Positions 30,928 to 38,703 of a stretch of DNA of 60,295 nucleotides are shown piece by piece. Source of the stretch: an uncultured Thiodictyon sp. (GTDB lineage Bacteria; Pseudomonadota; Gammaproteobacteria; Chromatiales; Chromatiaceae); NCBI RefSeq assembly GCF_903946935.1, contig NZ_CAJAXH010000202.1, forward strand, positions 1 through 60,295. The letters are read 5' to 3'. Numbering within the stretch: position 1 is the first letter of the stretch; each line of letters opens with the position of its first letter. The notes under the pieces were generated by a model. The model saw only the letters and a program-made list of their open reading frames with translations. It did not search any database and was not told the DNA's origin. A program made the translations under genes and the position numbers.

Positions 30928-30953
30928 GAGATCCCAGCGTGAGATCCCAGCGT
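30928..30953. promoter_or_regulatory. 13-bp tandem repeat upstream of the HigBA-like locus
   Basis: GAGATCCCAGCGT occurs twice in perfect tandem, about 27 bases before a -10-like TATACT (30980-30985). HigA-type antitoxins usually bind operators beside their own promoter, so a tandem operator is plausible. The ATG of the toxin remnant is only seven bases after the TATACT, so the transcript would be nearly leaderless. Confidence 0.35.
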
Positions 30954-30992
30954 GGTCGCCAACCCAATCTAAGTACCTATATACTGTGACTC

Positions 30993-31161
30993 ATGAAACG
31001 CCTACGCTTCATCGGGTCGAGCCGCGACGATCTCTGTGATTTCCCCACCGAGGCGCGCCGTAGTGCTGGCTTCGAGCTGGATGTCGTCCAACGCGGCCTC
31101 ATGCCGTCCGATTTCAAGCCTCGACTTGGCGGCACGTCGTTACCAACAGATCGCGAGGTGA
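30993..31161 (+). pseudogene. HigB/Gp49-like toxin with internal deletion
   Basis: The first 43 codons (MKRLRFIGSSRDDLCDFPTE onward to SDFKP) match the N-terminus of RelE-superfamily Gp49/HigB-like toxins, which cleave mRNA at the ribosome. The C-terminal segment LDLAARRYQQIAR appears right after, but in the +1 frame, ending at TGA 31161. The central strands with the catalytic region are gone, so the locus lost about 40-50 codons. As read, the frame continues to a meaningless end at 31187 inside the antitoxin gene. The antitoxin begins three bases after the old toxin stop, the usual toxin-first spacing. Confidence 0.7.
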
Positions 31162-31164
31162 ACC

Positions 31165-31449
31165 ATGGGCGCGGAACCGATCATTGAATCGAGCGGCAAC
31201 GTCTTTTCAGACCTGGGCTTTCCACCCGATGAGGCCGCCATCCTGGCGCTGCGCGCGGAACTCATGGCGCGCTTGCGCGAGACCGTGAGCGAGCGGGGTT
31301 GGACCCAGGCCCAGGCCGCCGCGCACCTTGGGGTGGCGCAATCCCGGGTATCGGACCTGGTCCGCGGCAAGCATGACAAGTTCAGCCTGGACATGCTGGT
31401 GCGCCTCACCGCGCGCACCGGTCGCCGGGTTGAACTGTTCGTGAGCTAA
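31165..31449 (+). CDS. XRE-family antitoxin (HigA-like)
   Basis: A 94-aa single-domain repressor. Residues 30-85 form an XRE helix-turn-helix: RGWTQAQAAAHLGVAQSRVS is the helix pair and DLVRGKHDKFSLDML follows. Proteins of this type pair with Gp49/HigB toxins, bind them and repress the shared promoter. The gene appears intact while the toxin before it has lost its core, so it is now an orphan antitoxin or solitary regulator. The ATG is fixed by its tight link to the toxin's old stop. A tandem repeat upstream at 30928-30953 may be its operator. Confidence 0.82.
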   Translation: MGAEPIIESSGNVFSDLGFPPDEAAILALRAELMARLRETVSERGWTQAQAAAHLGVAQSRVSDLVRGKHDKFSLDMLVRLTARTGRRVELFVS

Positions 31450-31519
31450 CCGGTCGCCATCGGCCGCGGCTGTTCCGCGGCACTCGCCGACCGGCGGTCG
31501 GCGCTCCCAGGACTCGCGG

Positions 31520-32665
31520 CTAGCCGCCCGGTGCCGGTAGTGAGCGGAAGAACTCCAGGTAGGTGCGGGCGGCCGGGATCAGGCGATAGGGCTCGGCCGC
31601 CTGGGGCAGGGCCGTGCGGTCCAGTGCGTCGATGCTCAGTTGGTGGAGGCTGGAATCGAGCGCGCCGGCCAGGGCCGTCATGTCGCCGACCGGCACCAGG
31701 GCGCCGAGCCGCCCGTCCTGGAGCAGGTCGCGCACGCCGCCGGTGCAGTCGGTGGCGACCACCGGGATGCCCAAGGCCATGGCCTCCACCAGTGCATTGG
31801 GCAGGCCCTCGCGGCGCGAGGAGAGTGCCAGCAGGTCGGCGCGGGCGAGATACGGGAAGGGGTTGGCGATGAAGCCGGCCAGGTGGACGCGGCCGGCGAT
31901 GCCGAGCCGCCGGGCCAGACCGCTCAAGCGGTGGCGCTCCTTGCCCTCGCCGATGATCAAGAGCCGCGCGCTCGGCCGGTCCACCGCGGCAAAGGCGCGC
32001 AGCAGGGTGGCGAAGTCTTTGACCTTGCGCAGTCCGCCCAGGGCGATGATGACCGGGGGCCGGTCGCCACCCTTGGGTTGCGCCAGCCAGGGGTGTGGGC
32101 AGGGGGCGGCGGCCAGGTCCGCCAGATCGTCCGGGAGGATGGGGTTGTTGAGCACGGCGATCGGTACTTGAGTGACCCCGAAGACCTGCGCCAGGTCCTC
32201 GGCCACCGCCTGCGAGACGGCGGTGATCCCGTGCAACCGGTGGTAGCAGGCGTGGATCTCGCCGGTCTCCCGCCAGGTCTTCCAGAGGTTCCAACGGTAG
32301 GTCGCGAAGCGCCCGGACATCAGGGTGCCGACCGCGGCCACCAGGCGGGTGGCTCCCCCGGCGGCGGGCGGGAGTGCGGATCGGGCCGCCAGCGCGGCCA
32401 GGTCGTCCGCGAGCTTGCCGGTCACCAGCCAGCCCGGGCGCTCCCGCCGCATGAAGTCGCTCAAGTATTGGGTGCGGGGCTCGGTGACCCGCAGCACCCG
32501 CAGCCCGGGTTCCAGGTCTTGCAGATAGGCATGGTCCGGGTCGCCGACCAGCAGCGAGGTCGCCACCCCCAGCCGGGCGAGCCCCCGGGCCAGGTTGGTG
32601 AGGTTGCGTTCGACCCCGCCGTCCTCGAAATCGCTCACCACCAGCGCGATGTGCTCAACGCCCAT
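31520..32665 (-). CDS. Glycosyltransferase, family 4 type
   Basis: A 381-aa GT-B glycosyltransferase. The N-terminal acceptor half starts HIALVVSDFEDGGVERNLTN, the Gly-rich loop of GT4 enzymes. The C-terminal half carries the nucleotide-sugar site: ALGGLRKVKDFATLLRAFA, LLIIGEG, then SSRREGLPNALVEAMALGIP, with the two glutamates of the E-x7-E motif. It transfers a sugar from an activated donor to a lipid- or saccharide-linked acceptor, probably in LPS or exopolysaccharide assembly. Two bases separate it from the next glycosyltransferase upstream, so they are cotranscribed. Donor and acceptor cannot be told from sequence. Confidence 0.87.
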   Translation of the reverse strand: MGVEHIALVVSDFEDGGVERNLTNLARGLARLGVATSLLVGDPDHAYLQDLEPGLRVLRVTEPRTQYLSDFMRRERPGWLVTGKLADDLAALAARSALPPAAGGATRLVAAVGTLMSGRFATYRWNLWKTWRETGEIHACYHRLHGITAVSQAVAEDLAQVFGVTQVPIAVLNNPILPDDLADLAAAPCPHPWLAQPKGGDRPPVIIALGGLRKVKDFATLLRAFAAVDRPSARLLIIGEGKERHRLSGLARRLGIAGRVHLAGFIANPFPYLARADLLALSSRREGLPNALVEAMALGIPVVATDCTGGVRDLLQDGRLGALVPVGDMTALAGALDSSLHQLSIDALDRTALPQAAEPYRLIPAARTYLEFFRSLPAPGG

Positions 32666-32667
32666 GA

Positions 32668-33798
32668 TTACCCCTGGCAGTGTGTCTGCCCCAGCATCAG
32701 TTCCAGATACAGATCGGCATTGCGCTGCGCCTCATAGCGCTCGCCGCCCTGGCGCAGGGTGGCGGCCGGCAGCGGATTGGCCAGGGTGCGGGCCATGGCG
32801 TCGGCCAGGGCCGCCACATCCCCGGGCGGCACCAGGGGGCCGAACCGCCCGCCGTCCAGGATCTCCCGCGGGCCGGCCCCGCACTCGGTGCTGACCACCG
32901 GCGTGCCGAGCGCCAGCGACTCGATGAGCACCGTCGGCAGTGCGTCCCAGATGGACGATAGCACCACCAGGCTCGCCTGGCGCAGATAAGGGTATGGATT
33001 GGGCGCCCAGCCCGGGATTTCAACCGACTGAGTGAGGCCCAGGGCGGCGCGCTGCGCCTCGACCGCCGGGCGCAGTCGCCCGTCGCCGATGATCAGGAGC
33101 CGGCAGTCGCGTTGCGCCCGCAGTTGGGCGAAGGCGCGCAGCAGGGTGGGCAGGTCCTTCTCGATCTCCAGTCGGCCGGCGAAGACCAGCACCGGGATGC
33201 CGGTATCGCCGAACCAGGGGTGATCGATGGGGGCCTGCGCCAGCTCCAGCATCTGCGGTGTGACGATGGGGTTGGGGATGGTCGTTACCGCGGCGTCCTC
33301 GCCCAGGAGTCCGAGCAGGTCCTGCGCGGTGTCCTGTGAGATGGCGACGATCCCGCGGTTGCGGCGATACCAGTTGAGGACCTCGGCGCGCCGGCGCCGG
33401 CCCTTCCAGCCCTTGAGATGATCGAGCTTGACGCTCATGCGCCCGTGTACGGTGACATAGACCGCGGTGCTTGGCCCCTCCTCGGCGCGCGCCAGACGCG
33501 CCGCCTTGAGGGTGAATACGTCCTCGCGGATGCGATGGGTGAGGACCGCGGTGGGGCGCCGGCCGCGCAGATACAGGGCCATGGCCGGCACCCTGGTCAA
33601 TGGCCCCATGCGCCCCATGGGGACGACCCGCACCCGCGGGTCGGTGGTCTCCGGGATGGGGTCGCGCGAGGCGGTCACCAGCAGGTCGGCTTGGACCCCG
33701 CGGTTGACGAAACCGTTGGCCAGCCGGGCGGCGATCTTGGCGGTGCTGCCGCCGTCGAAGGGGCCGCAATAGATCGCCAGGCGGGGGGGGGCAATCAT
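32668..33798 (-). CDS. Glycosyltransferase, family 4 type
   Basis: A second GT-B enzyme of 376 aa, distantly similar to its downstream neighbour. The N-terminus has AIYCGPFDGGSTAKIAARLA with the usual glycine loop. The donor half shows VFAGRLEIEKDLPTLLRAFA, LLIIGDGRLRPAVEA and SSIWDALPTVLIESLALGTP followed by STECGAGPREIL. Its function is sugar transfer in surface polysaccharide synthesis. Its start lies 150 bases after the O-antigen ligase-like gene, with the inverted-end element (copy B) between them. Substrates are unknown. Confidence 0.87.
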   Translation of the reverse strand: MIAPPRLAIYCGPFDGGSTAKIAARLANGFVNRGVQADLLVTASRDPIPETTDPRVRVVPMGRMGPLTRVPAMALYLRGRRPTAVLTHRIREDVFTLKAARLARAEEGPSTAVYVTVHGRMSVKLDHLKGWKGRRRRAEVLNWYRRNRGIVAISQDTAQDLLGLLGEDAAVTTIPNPIVTPQMLELAQAPIDHPWFGDTGIPVLVFAGRLEIEKDLPTLLRAFAQLRAQRDCRLLIIGDGRLRPAVEAQRAALGLTQSVEIPGWAPNPYPYLRQASLVVLSSIWDALPTVLIESLALGTPVVSTECGAGPREILDGGRFGPLVPPGDVAALADAMARTLANPLPAATLRQGGERYEAQRNADLYLELMLGQTHCQG

Positions 33799-33820
33799 GA
33801 TTCTAGATCCTTGAATGGTT

Positions 33821-33948
33821 TACGCCAAGGGGCCAAGGCGCCAAGACAAAGCATCGGGCGTCTGCGCTATCCACAGCATCCGCCCGGTGCGTCGCCCAAC
33901 GTCGATAGCGTACCAAGTAACCTTGGCGAGCTTGCGCCTTGGCGTGAG
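33821..33948. repeat. ~130-bp element with inverted ends, copy B
   Basis: The left arm TACGCCAAGGGGCCAAGGCG and the right arm, which ends GCCTTGGCGTGAG, are inverse relatives of the arms of copies A and D. Spacing is 128 bases end to end. Unlike the others it sits inside a same-strand run of polysaccharide genes, so it is unlikely to be a simple terminator. Confidence 0.8.
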
Positions 33949-33950
33949 AC

Positions 33951-35270
33951 TTACGCCTTTCTTGGGTCGTCCAGACGAGCCAGTTGCAAGCTGTAGAGTA
34001 TGCCCAAAAACAGGATGCAGAAAAAGCGCAGATCCAAGTTCACCAGGCGGAAGTCATAGAGACAGTAGAGCGGCAGCATGACCCCGGCCAGGGTCAGAAA
34101 GACCCGTAGTTCCGGCGCCGCCCGGGGGTCGGACCAGAGGGTGCGATAGGCGCGCACGAGTATCGCCAACAGCAGGGCGGCGATGAGCACACCGACCAGG
34201 CCGAAGCGGGTCAGGGTCTCGATCAACACACTGTGCAGGTGCGAGGCCCGCGGGGCATTGGCCAGTTGGTAGTCGGAGACCGCCACCACCCGCTGCGGCA
34301 CCAGGAACTCGGTGGTGCTGGTCCCGGGCCCAAAACCCAGGAGCGGGCGGGTGGCGAAGACCTGTAGCCCCAGTTGCGCCAGATTGAGCCGGATGCCGAT
34401 GGAGGCGCTGTCGTCATAGCTCAAGGCGTGCTGGCTGCCGACCGTCAGTGCGCGCAGGTCCAGCATTTGACGGCCCCGGGTCGCCCACAGTAGGCTCCCG
34501 GCCAGGACCATCAGCAGGAGCGCGGCGGTGAGGGCCAGGCGCGCCTGGCGTGCGGAGCGTCCGCCGTGGCGGCGTTGCTCGCGTCGCAGGATGACGGCAT
34601 AGAGCATCCCGGCAATCGCTAGCCCCACCGCCGCCCCCCGGGATTGGGTCACCACCAGGACGAACAGCAGGCCAGCGAGCCCCAGGACCCAGAGCGTCCA
34701 GCCGAGCCAGGGCCGGGGCCGCCCGGCGATACGCACGCCGGCGATTCGGGCGCGGAGCAGGACCATCCCCACCAGCGCCACCGAGGCGATGAAGGCCAAC
34801 CCCAGGTTGGCAAAGCCGAAGTCGTAGCGCAGCCCGTGTAACATCTGGTTGGTCAGCGACCAGTCGCTCTTGTGCAGGATGCCGAAGGCCAGGCCCAGGG
34901 CCGCCGCGCCCAGCACCGGCCAGACCTGCTCCGGGTCGCGTCTCAGCCACCAGGCGGGGACCACGAACAGGAAGGGCGCCGTCCAGGCCCAGGCGCCCTG
35001 CCACTGCGCCGACGCAATGGCCGGAAAGAGCCAGGCGGCACGCACCGCGAGCAGCGCGGTGACGATCAGCACGCCCAGGGCGAGCAGCATGGCCGGCTCA
35101 CGGCCCAGTTGCCGCCGGTGCGCGGGGACCTCGGTGAGAAAGAGCAGGGTCAGCAGCACCAGCGCGATCATCGCCGGCCCGGTGAGCGACCAGGCGGTGA
35201 AGGCAAAGATCAGGAGCAGGCCGCGGGCGATGGCGGGCTGGCGGGTCAGGATGGCGCTCCTCAGGGTCAT
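33951..35270 (-). CDS. O-antigen ligase / Wzy-like membrane protein
   Basis: A 439-aa polytopic protein with about 10-12 TM segments (first pair near 15-50). The Wzy_C/O-antigen ligase signature region is in the large periplasmic loop (about 290-350: RLNLAQLGLQVFATRPLLGFGPGTS and, after it, HSVLIETLTRFGLVG). VTQSRGAAVGL precedes it, another family hallmark. Such proteins attach O-antigen to lipid A-core or polymerise repeat units; the two are hard to separate by sequence. ATG 35270 overlaps the stop of the MazE-like gene by four bases. The two glycosyltransferases follow on the same strand. Confidence 0.82.
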   Translation of the reverse strand: MTLRSAILTRQPAIARGLLLIFAFTAWSLTGPAMIALVLLTLLFLTEVPAHRRQLGREPAMLLALGVLIVTALLAVRAAWLFPAIASAQWQGAWAWTAPFLFVVPAWWLRRDPEQVWPVLGAAALGLAFGILHKSDWSLTNQMLHGLRYDFGFANLGLAFIASVALVGMVLLRARIAGVRIAGRPRPWLGWTLWVLGLAGLLFVLVVTQSRGAAVGLAIAGMLYAVILRREQRRHGGRSARQARLALTAALLLMVLAGSLLWATRGRQMLDLRALTVGSQHALSYDDSASIGIRLNLAQLGLQVFATRPLLGFGPGTSTTEFLVPQRVVAVSDYQLANAPRASHLHSVLIETLTRFGLVGVLIAALLLAILVRAYRTLWSDPRAAPELRVFLTLAGVMLPLYCLYDFRLVNLDLRFFCILFLGILYSLQLARLDDPRKA

Positions 35271-35533
35271 GCTTGGCGGCTCTTGGTGGGGGCAATCGGC
35301 GGCGCGGCCGTCGGCGGGGGTCTGCCCGCCCAGTCAGTGGCGGTCTCGATAAACGCCAGCGTTTCCCGGTCGTCGGCATCAGCCTCCACGAGGGCAAGCT
35401 GTTGCTTGACGGCCTCGGCGAACTCCGGTCGCCGGGTATCCGGGACCCACAGCAAGACTGGGCGCAGGCCGCGCGCCTTGAGCCGGTCGCGATACGCGCG
35501 CCCCTGTTGTGGATGGCCGTGGGTCGATCTCAC
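35267..35533 (-). CDS. MazE-like antitoxin (DUF3018), orphan
   Basis: An 88-aa protein matching the DUF3018 family of MazE-like antitoxins: AYRDRLKARGLRPVLLWVPD, then TRRPEFAEAVKQQ and the acidic tail DDRETLAFIETATDW. Family members bind a MazF/PemK endoribonuclease encoded directly downstream. Here that position holds the O-antigen ligase gene, overlapping by four bases, so the toxin is missing. The GTG start 35533 follows a GAGGG site; the frame runs further upstream through a partial copy of the domain shared by the two genes before it (35561-35611). It may be a solitary regulator, or the end of an eroded gene pair. Confidence 0.7.
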   Translation of the reverse strand: MRSTHGHPQQGRAYRDRLKARGLRPVLLWVPDTRRPEFAEAVKQQLALVEADADDRETLAFIETATDWAGRPPPTAAPPIAPTKSRQA

Positions 35534-35560
35534 GGGGGTAGGCCCTCGTTTAGTATCGGC

Positions 35561-35611
35561 ACAGTGTAGCTCGAGCCGCTTCCGCCAAAGCGCCAGCGCG
35601 TCCGGTGTCAG
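35561..35611 (-). pseudogene. Truncated third copy of the shared C-terminal domain
   Basis: Immediately after the hydrolase stop, a shifted frame encodes LTPDALALWRKRLELHC. It matches the head of the domain that closes the two preceding genes (ALALWREKLEF and ARLWAEKLEF). It ends abruptly before the MazE-like start. It looks like the remains of a third gene that carried the same domain, or of a partial tandem duplication. Confidence 0.5.
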
Positions 35612-37302
35612 GGTATACCCCCCAGCTCGCCGATCTTGGCCCGACACTCCTTGATAGCCTTGTTTAGCTGGAATTTCTGCGCCGGGTCGGCGGTCAGGGC
35701 CTCCTGCTCCAGGAAGAATTCGAGCTTCTCCCGCCACAGTGCCAAGGCCGCGGAGTCCGCTGCGCTGGGTGGGGCGGCGGCGACCGGGGCGCTCGTTGGC
35801 GCACCACCCGCTTGAACGCCAATACTGACCGCGATCCGGCTGCGTGTCTGCGCGGCCAGGGCCTCGTCTTCCTGGTAGGCGTTGACGAACAGGGTATGTG
35901 TACCATCGCGCTGGAAGGTGACGCGGAAAAATCTCGGGTCGGCATTTTCGCGACGCTTGAGCAAAATGGTGTATTGGGTCGGTGTCACCGAGCAGCCGGC
36001 TGGACCGCTCACCTCGATGCGGTAACGGATCACTGCCTCATTGCCGGGGCGGTAGACCTTGCCCGGGGCCGAGGCGACATTGGGCAGGTCGTCGATCGGC
36101 ACCGGCGCGGCAGCGGGTTGACGGACGGTGACGGCCAGGTCGAAGGGCTCATTGACGATGGCGCCGGCAGGGGCGGCGACGTCGAGCCGAATGGCCTCCT
36201 CGGACAGGGTGGTCGTGTCCTCGGATGCCTCGAATTCAACGAGTCCTGCTTCCGAGTATGCCTTCGTGCGCCTCTCATCCTTATGGTCAATCATCATCTC
36301 CGAGACCATCTCCCAGAAGTCTCTGCCGGGATCATCCAAGAGCCCGCCGCGGACTTCGAAGAGTTTCGTTGGCCTGTGTGAGAAGTCCACGGCGGGCTCG
36401 ATGGCTGAGGCGCCGGGCCAGTCGTCCGCCGGCGGCATTCCCCGTGTGGTGCGCGTGATGCTGAGCACTGCCGCGGCCGCCGCCTCGCACTCTTCCAGCC
36501 AGCGCAGCATTGACTGGTAAAGCTGCGTGCCGCGCGCCGCCGGTTTGCAGATGGAGAGGTGGTCCTCGTCCAGCGGCACCGCCACCTCGCCGGGGAGGTT
36601 GGGCTCCGCGCTGGTCGCGTCCACCACGACGATGCCCTTGGGCAGCCTGATGCCGAGCCAGGGGAGCTCGGGGCGGACCTCGCGGCGTTCGCACCAGGTG
36701 CGGCAGATCAGCCGGTGCTCGGTGTAGAAGCCGCAGAACCAGTGGTGCAGGTCGCGCAGGCGGGCGTCGTGGGCGGCGAGTTCCTGCACCTGCTCGTTGG
36801 TGCGGAACACGGCGCTGGCGAGCTGGCCGAAGTTGGCCAGGTTGGCCCCGGTGTGGGGGGTGGCGATGAAGGCGATGCCGCGGGTCTCACGGGCGATGCG
36901 CTCCCAGCGTGGGATGCCCAATCCATCGGCGTACCGCAGGAGTTGCTTGGCGACGATACCGCCCATGCTGTGGGTGATGAAGACCAGCAGGCGCTCGCCC
37001 AGCCCCGCGCTTGCCAGCAGGTCCAGCACCTGGGTGCCGCGGTCCGCGAGCGGCATGGACTGCGCCTGCCAGCCGGACGGCTCGGCCGCATAGCCCAGGG
37101 TCCAGATCCCGACGTGTGGCCGGTCCTGCGCCAGCCAGTAGGGCCAGAAGGTCTCGATGCGCTGCGGGTCCGCCATCCAAGAGGTGAAGGCGTCGCCGCC
37201 CAGACCGTGGATGAAGACCAGGTCCAGGGTGCGCCCGGGGTCGTCGGTGCCAGCGATGGGCAGCAGTCCTTGGCGGTCGTCGGGGAGGCGGATGAGCGAC
37301 AT
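35608..37302 (-). CDS. SERAC1/DUF676-like alpha/beta hydrolase with C-terminal effector-associated-type domain
   Basis: A 564-aa soluble protein. Residues 25-270 form an alpha/beta hydrolase: oxyanion element VFIHGLGGDAFTSW, nucleophile Ser112 in FITHSMGGIVAKQL, conserved ATPHTGANLA and the probable catalytic His248 in LDEDHLSI. This matches SERAC1/DUF676 lipases, often found as effectors in bacterial conflict systems. Residues about 355-485 look like a beta-sandwich (FDLAVTVRQP, then FRVTFQRDGTHTLFVNAY). The last 49 residues are a helical domain (ALALWREKLEFFLEQEA, DPAQKFQLNKAI) shared with the SEFIR gene 25 bases upstream. The ribosome site GAGG is nine bases before ATG 37302. A phospholipase-type effector role is inference. 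Confidence 0.82.
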   Translation of the reverse strand: MSLIRLPDDRQGLLPIAGTDDPGRTLDLVFIHGLGGDAFTSWMADPQRIETFWPYWLAQDRPHVGIWTLGYAAEPSGWQAQSMPLADRGTQVLDLLASAGLGERLLVFITHSMGGIVAKQLLRYADGLGIPRWERIARETRGIAFIATPHTGANLANFGQLASAVFRTNEQVQELAAHDARLRDLHHWFCGFYTEHRLICRTWCERREVRPELPWLGIRLPKGIVVVDATSAEPNLPGEVAVPLDEDHLSICKPAARGTQLYQSMLRWLEECEAAAAAVLSITRTTRGMPPADDWPGASAIEPAVDFSHRPTKLFEVRGGLLDDPGRDFWEMVSEMMIDHKDERRTKAYSEAGLVEFEASEDTTTLSEEAIRLDVAAPAGAIVNEPFDLAVTVRQPAAAPVPIDDLPNVASAPGKVYRPGNEAVIRYRIEVSGPAGCSVTPTQYTILLKRRENADPRFFRVTFQRDGTHTLFVNAYQEDEALAAQTRSRIAVSIGVQAGGAPTSAPVAAAPPSAADSAALALWREKLEFFLEQEALTADPAQKFQLNKAIKECRAKIGELGGIP

Positions 37303-37326
37303 GGGGTGTACCTCGGGGGCCGGGGG

Positions 37327-38047
37327 TCAGGCCCCTTGGCTCAGTTCGGCGAGCTTGGCCGCGGCCTCCGCGATCTGCTGCTTGAGCGTGAAGCGCTGGG
37401 CCGGGTCCGAGCAGATCGCCTCTTGTTCGCGCAGGAATTCGAGCTTCTCGGCCCAGAGGCGGGCGGCGGGGGAGGCGGGGCGGGGCGCGGCGGGTTGCGC
37501 CGCCTGGGGAGGCGGCGGGTCGTCGAAGGTCAGTGGCTCGCCCTGCGGGCGCGGGCGGCGTTTGGGTTCGCCGATCGGGCCGGGCTCGATGCCGGCCTGA
37601 TCGAGCAGCGCGTCATACAGCGCCTGGTAGCCCGGCTCCGAATTCAGGCAGTAGTAAGGTCCGGCCGCGCACCGGTTCGGGGATGCAGGGCTCATCCGCT
37701 GGGTCGAACAGGACCGGGATGTAACGGGCGGTGCGGCTGTGGGCGTCGTAGATCGCCTGGGTGACGATGGCCCCTTCCCAGTCGACCCCTTTGCCCTTGG
37801 TCGGGTCCTCGTGTCCGCGGAAGCGGCGGTAGTAGGTCGGGGTGCAGCAGAGCAGCACCCGGTCTGCCGCATCCAGCCGGTCGAGCATCCAGCGCGGCCA
37901 GCCATCGGGCGGGGTGCCGTTGACGTAACGGTCCAGGTCGGTCGGGATGCCGTCGCGGCGCAGGCGTTCGGAGAGTGCCAGGACGCGCGCCCGGTGTGCG
38001 TCCGAGTCGTGGCTGTAGCTGATGAAGACCCGCGGTGTCCCGGTCAT
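37327..38047 (-). pseudogene. SEFIR-domain protein with matching C-terminal domain, frameshifted
   Basis: Residues 5-130 are a SEFIR domain of the TIR superfamily: RVFISYSHDSDAHRARV, TDLDRYVNG, RVLLCCTPTYYRRF and GVDWEGAIVTQAIYD, where Glu91 is a candidate catalytic residue. Bacterial SEFIR proteins can be NADases in anti-phage defence. As written, the frame ends at 37613. One extra base in the two-base A run at 37656-37657 explains this: without it the product is 239 aa and continues TYYCLNSEPGYQALYDALL. It then runs through a Pro-rich linker into the C-terminal helical domain LWAEKLEFLREQEA, DPAQRFTLKQQI. That end matches the hydrolase encoded 25 bases downstream. The shift may be real inactivation, phase variation or a base error. 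Confidence 0.8.
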
Positions 38048-38201
38048 GGCTGGCGGCCCCCGGCCGATTCTTGCGTTCCTTGGTAACGACTCAAGGTACC
38101 TCAGCCCAGCCCCTCGGTCGTCGGCAAGGCTGCGTCGCGGCGGGGCGCCGCTCCTACGGGCGGCGCGCCCGACGGGTGCCCGGGATCATGTTTCCGGCCA
38201 C

Positions 38202-38702
38202 CTACCGCGGAGCGAGGTTGCCGGTCCGCGTAGCGGCCCCCGCGGGCAGCGGCTCGGCGAGTAGCGCGCGTACCCGCTCGATCATGGGGGCCAGGGTGGC
38301 GGCCGCAGCGGGGCTCAAGGCATAGTTGGCATAGTCGAACGACTGCCCGGCGGCGGAGACCAGAAAGGCGGCGGGTTCGCGCTGGTAGAGTGTCTGGCAC
38401 CAGGCGAGGACCTCGCGGGGGTCCAGAAAGTGGGCCATGCTGGAGTGGGCGCTGGCGTCGGGCATCAGGCGGCGGACCCGCACCTCGCCCGGTGTGCCCT
38501 CCACGGTGGCGTCGAGAAAGATCACCCGGTCGGCGGCGGCGATGTCCTCCGTGAGTTCGGCGGTGAGGATGTGGCGGGACATGACGGTGACCCCTTCGGG
38601 CAGGGGGCCGGCATCTAAGGCGTCGGCCGCCAGCGGGCCGATGGCGTCGTCGCCGCGGATGGGGCTGCCATAGCCGATGATCAGGGTCTTGGGGTTGGTC
38701 AT
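38202..38702 (-). CDS. hoxW: Hydrogenase maturation protease HoxW
   Basis: Nickel-dependent endopeptidase that removes the C-terminal tail of HoxH after Ni insertion. The 166-aa protein begins TLIIGYGSPIRGDDAIGPLA, in which a conserved acidic residue binds nickel; a second site is the Asp in VIFLDATVEG, and the His in HSSMAHFLDP is the usual third ligand. It belongs to the HyaD/HybD/HoxW family. The gene starts one base after the hoxH stop and closes the hox operon. Its C-terminal 20 residues are Ala/Arg-rich and likely disordered. Confidence 0.92.
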   Translation of the reverse strand: MTNPKTLIIGYGSPIRGDDAIGPLAADALDAGPLPEGVTVMSRHILTAELTEDIAAADRVIFLDATVEGTPGEVRVRRLMPDASAHSSMAHFLDPREVLAWCQTLYQREPAAFLVSAAGQSFDYANYALSPAAAATLAPMIERVRALLAEPLPAGAATRTGNLAPR

Positions 38703-38703
38703 A

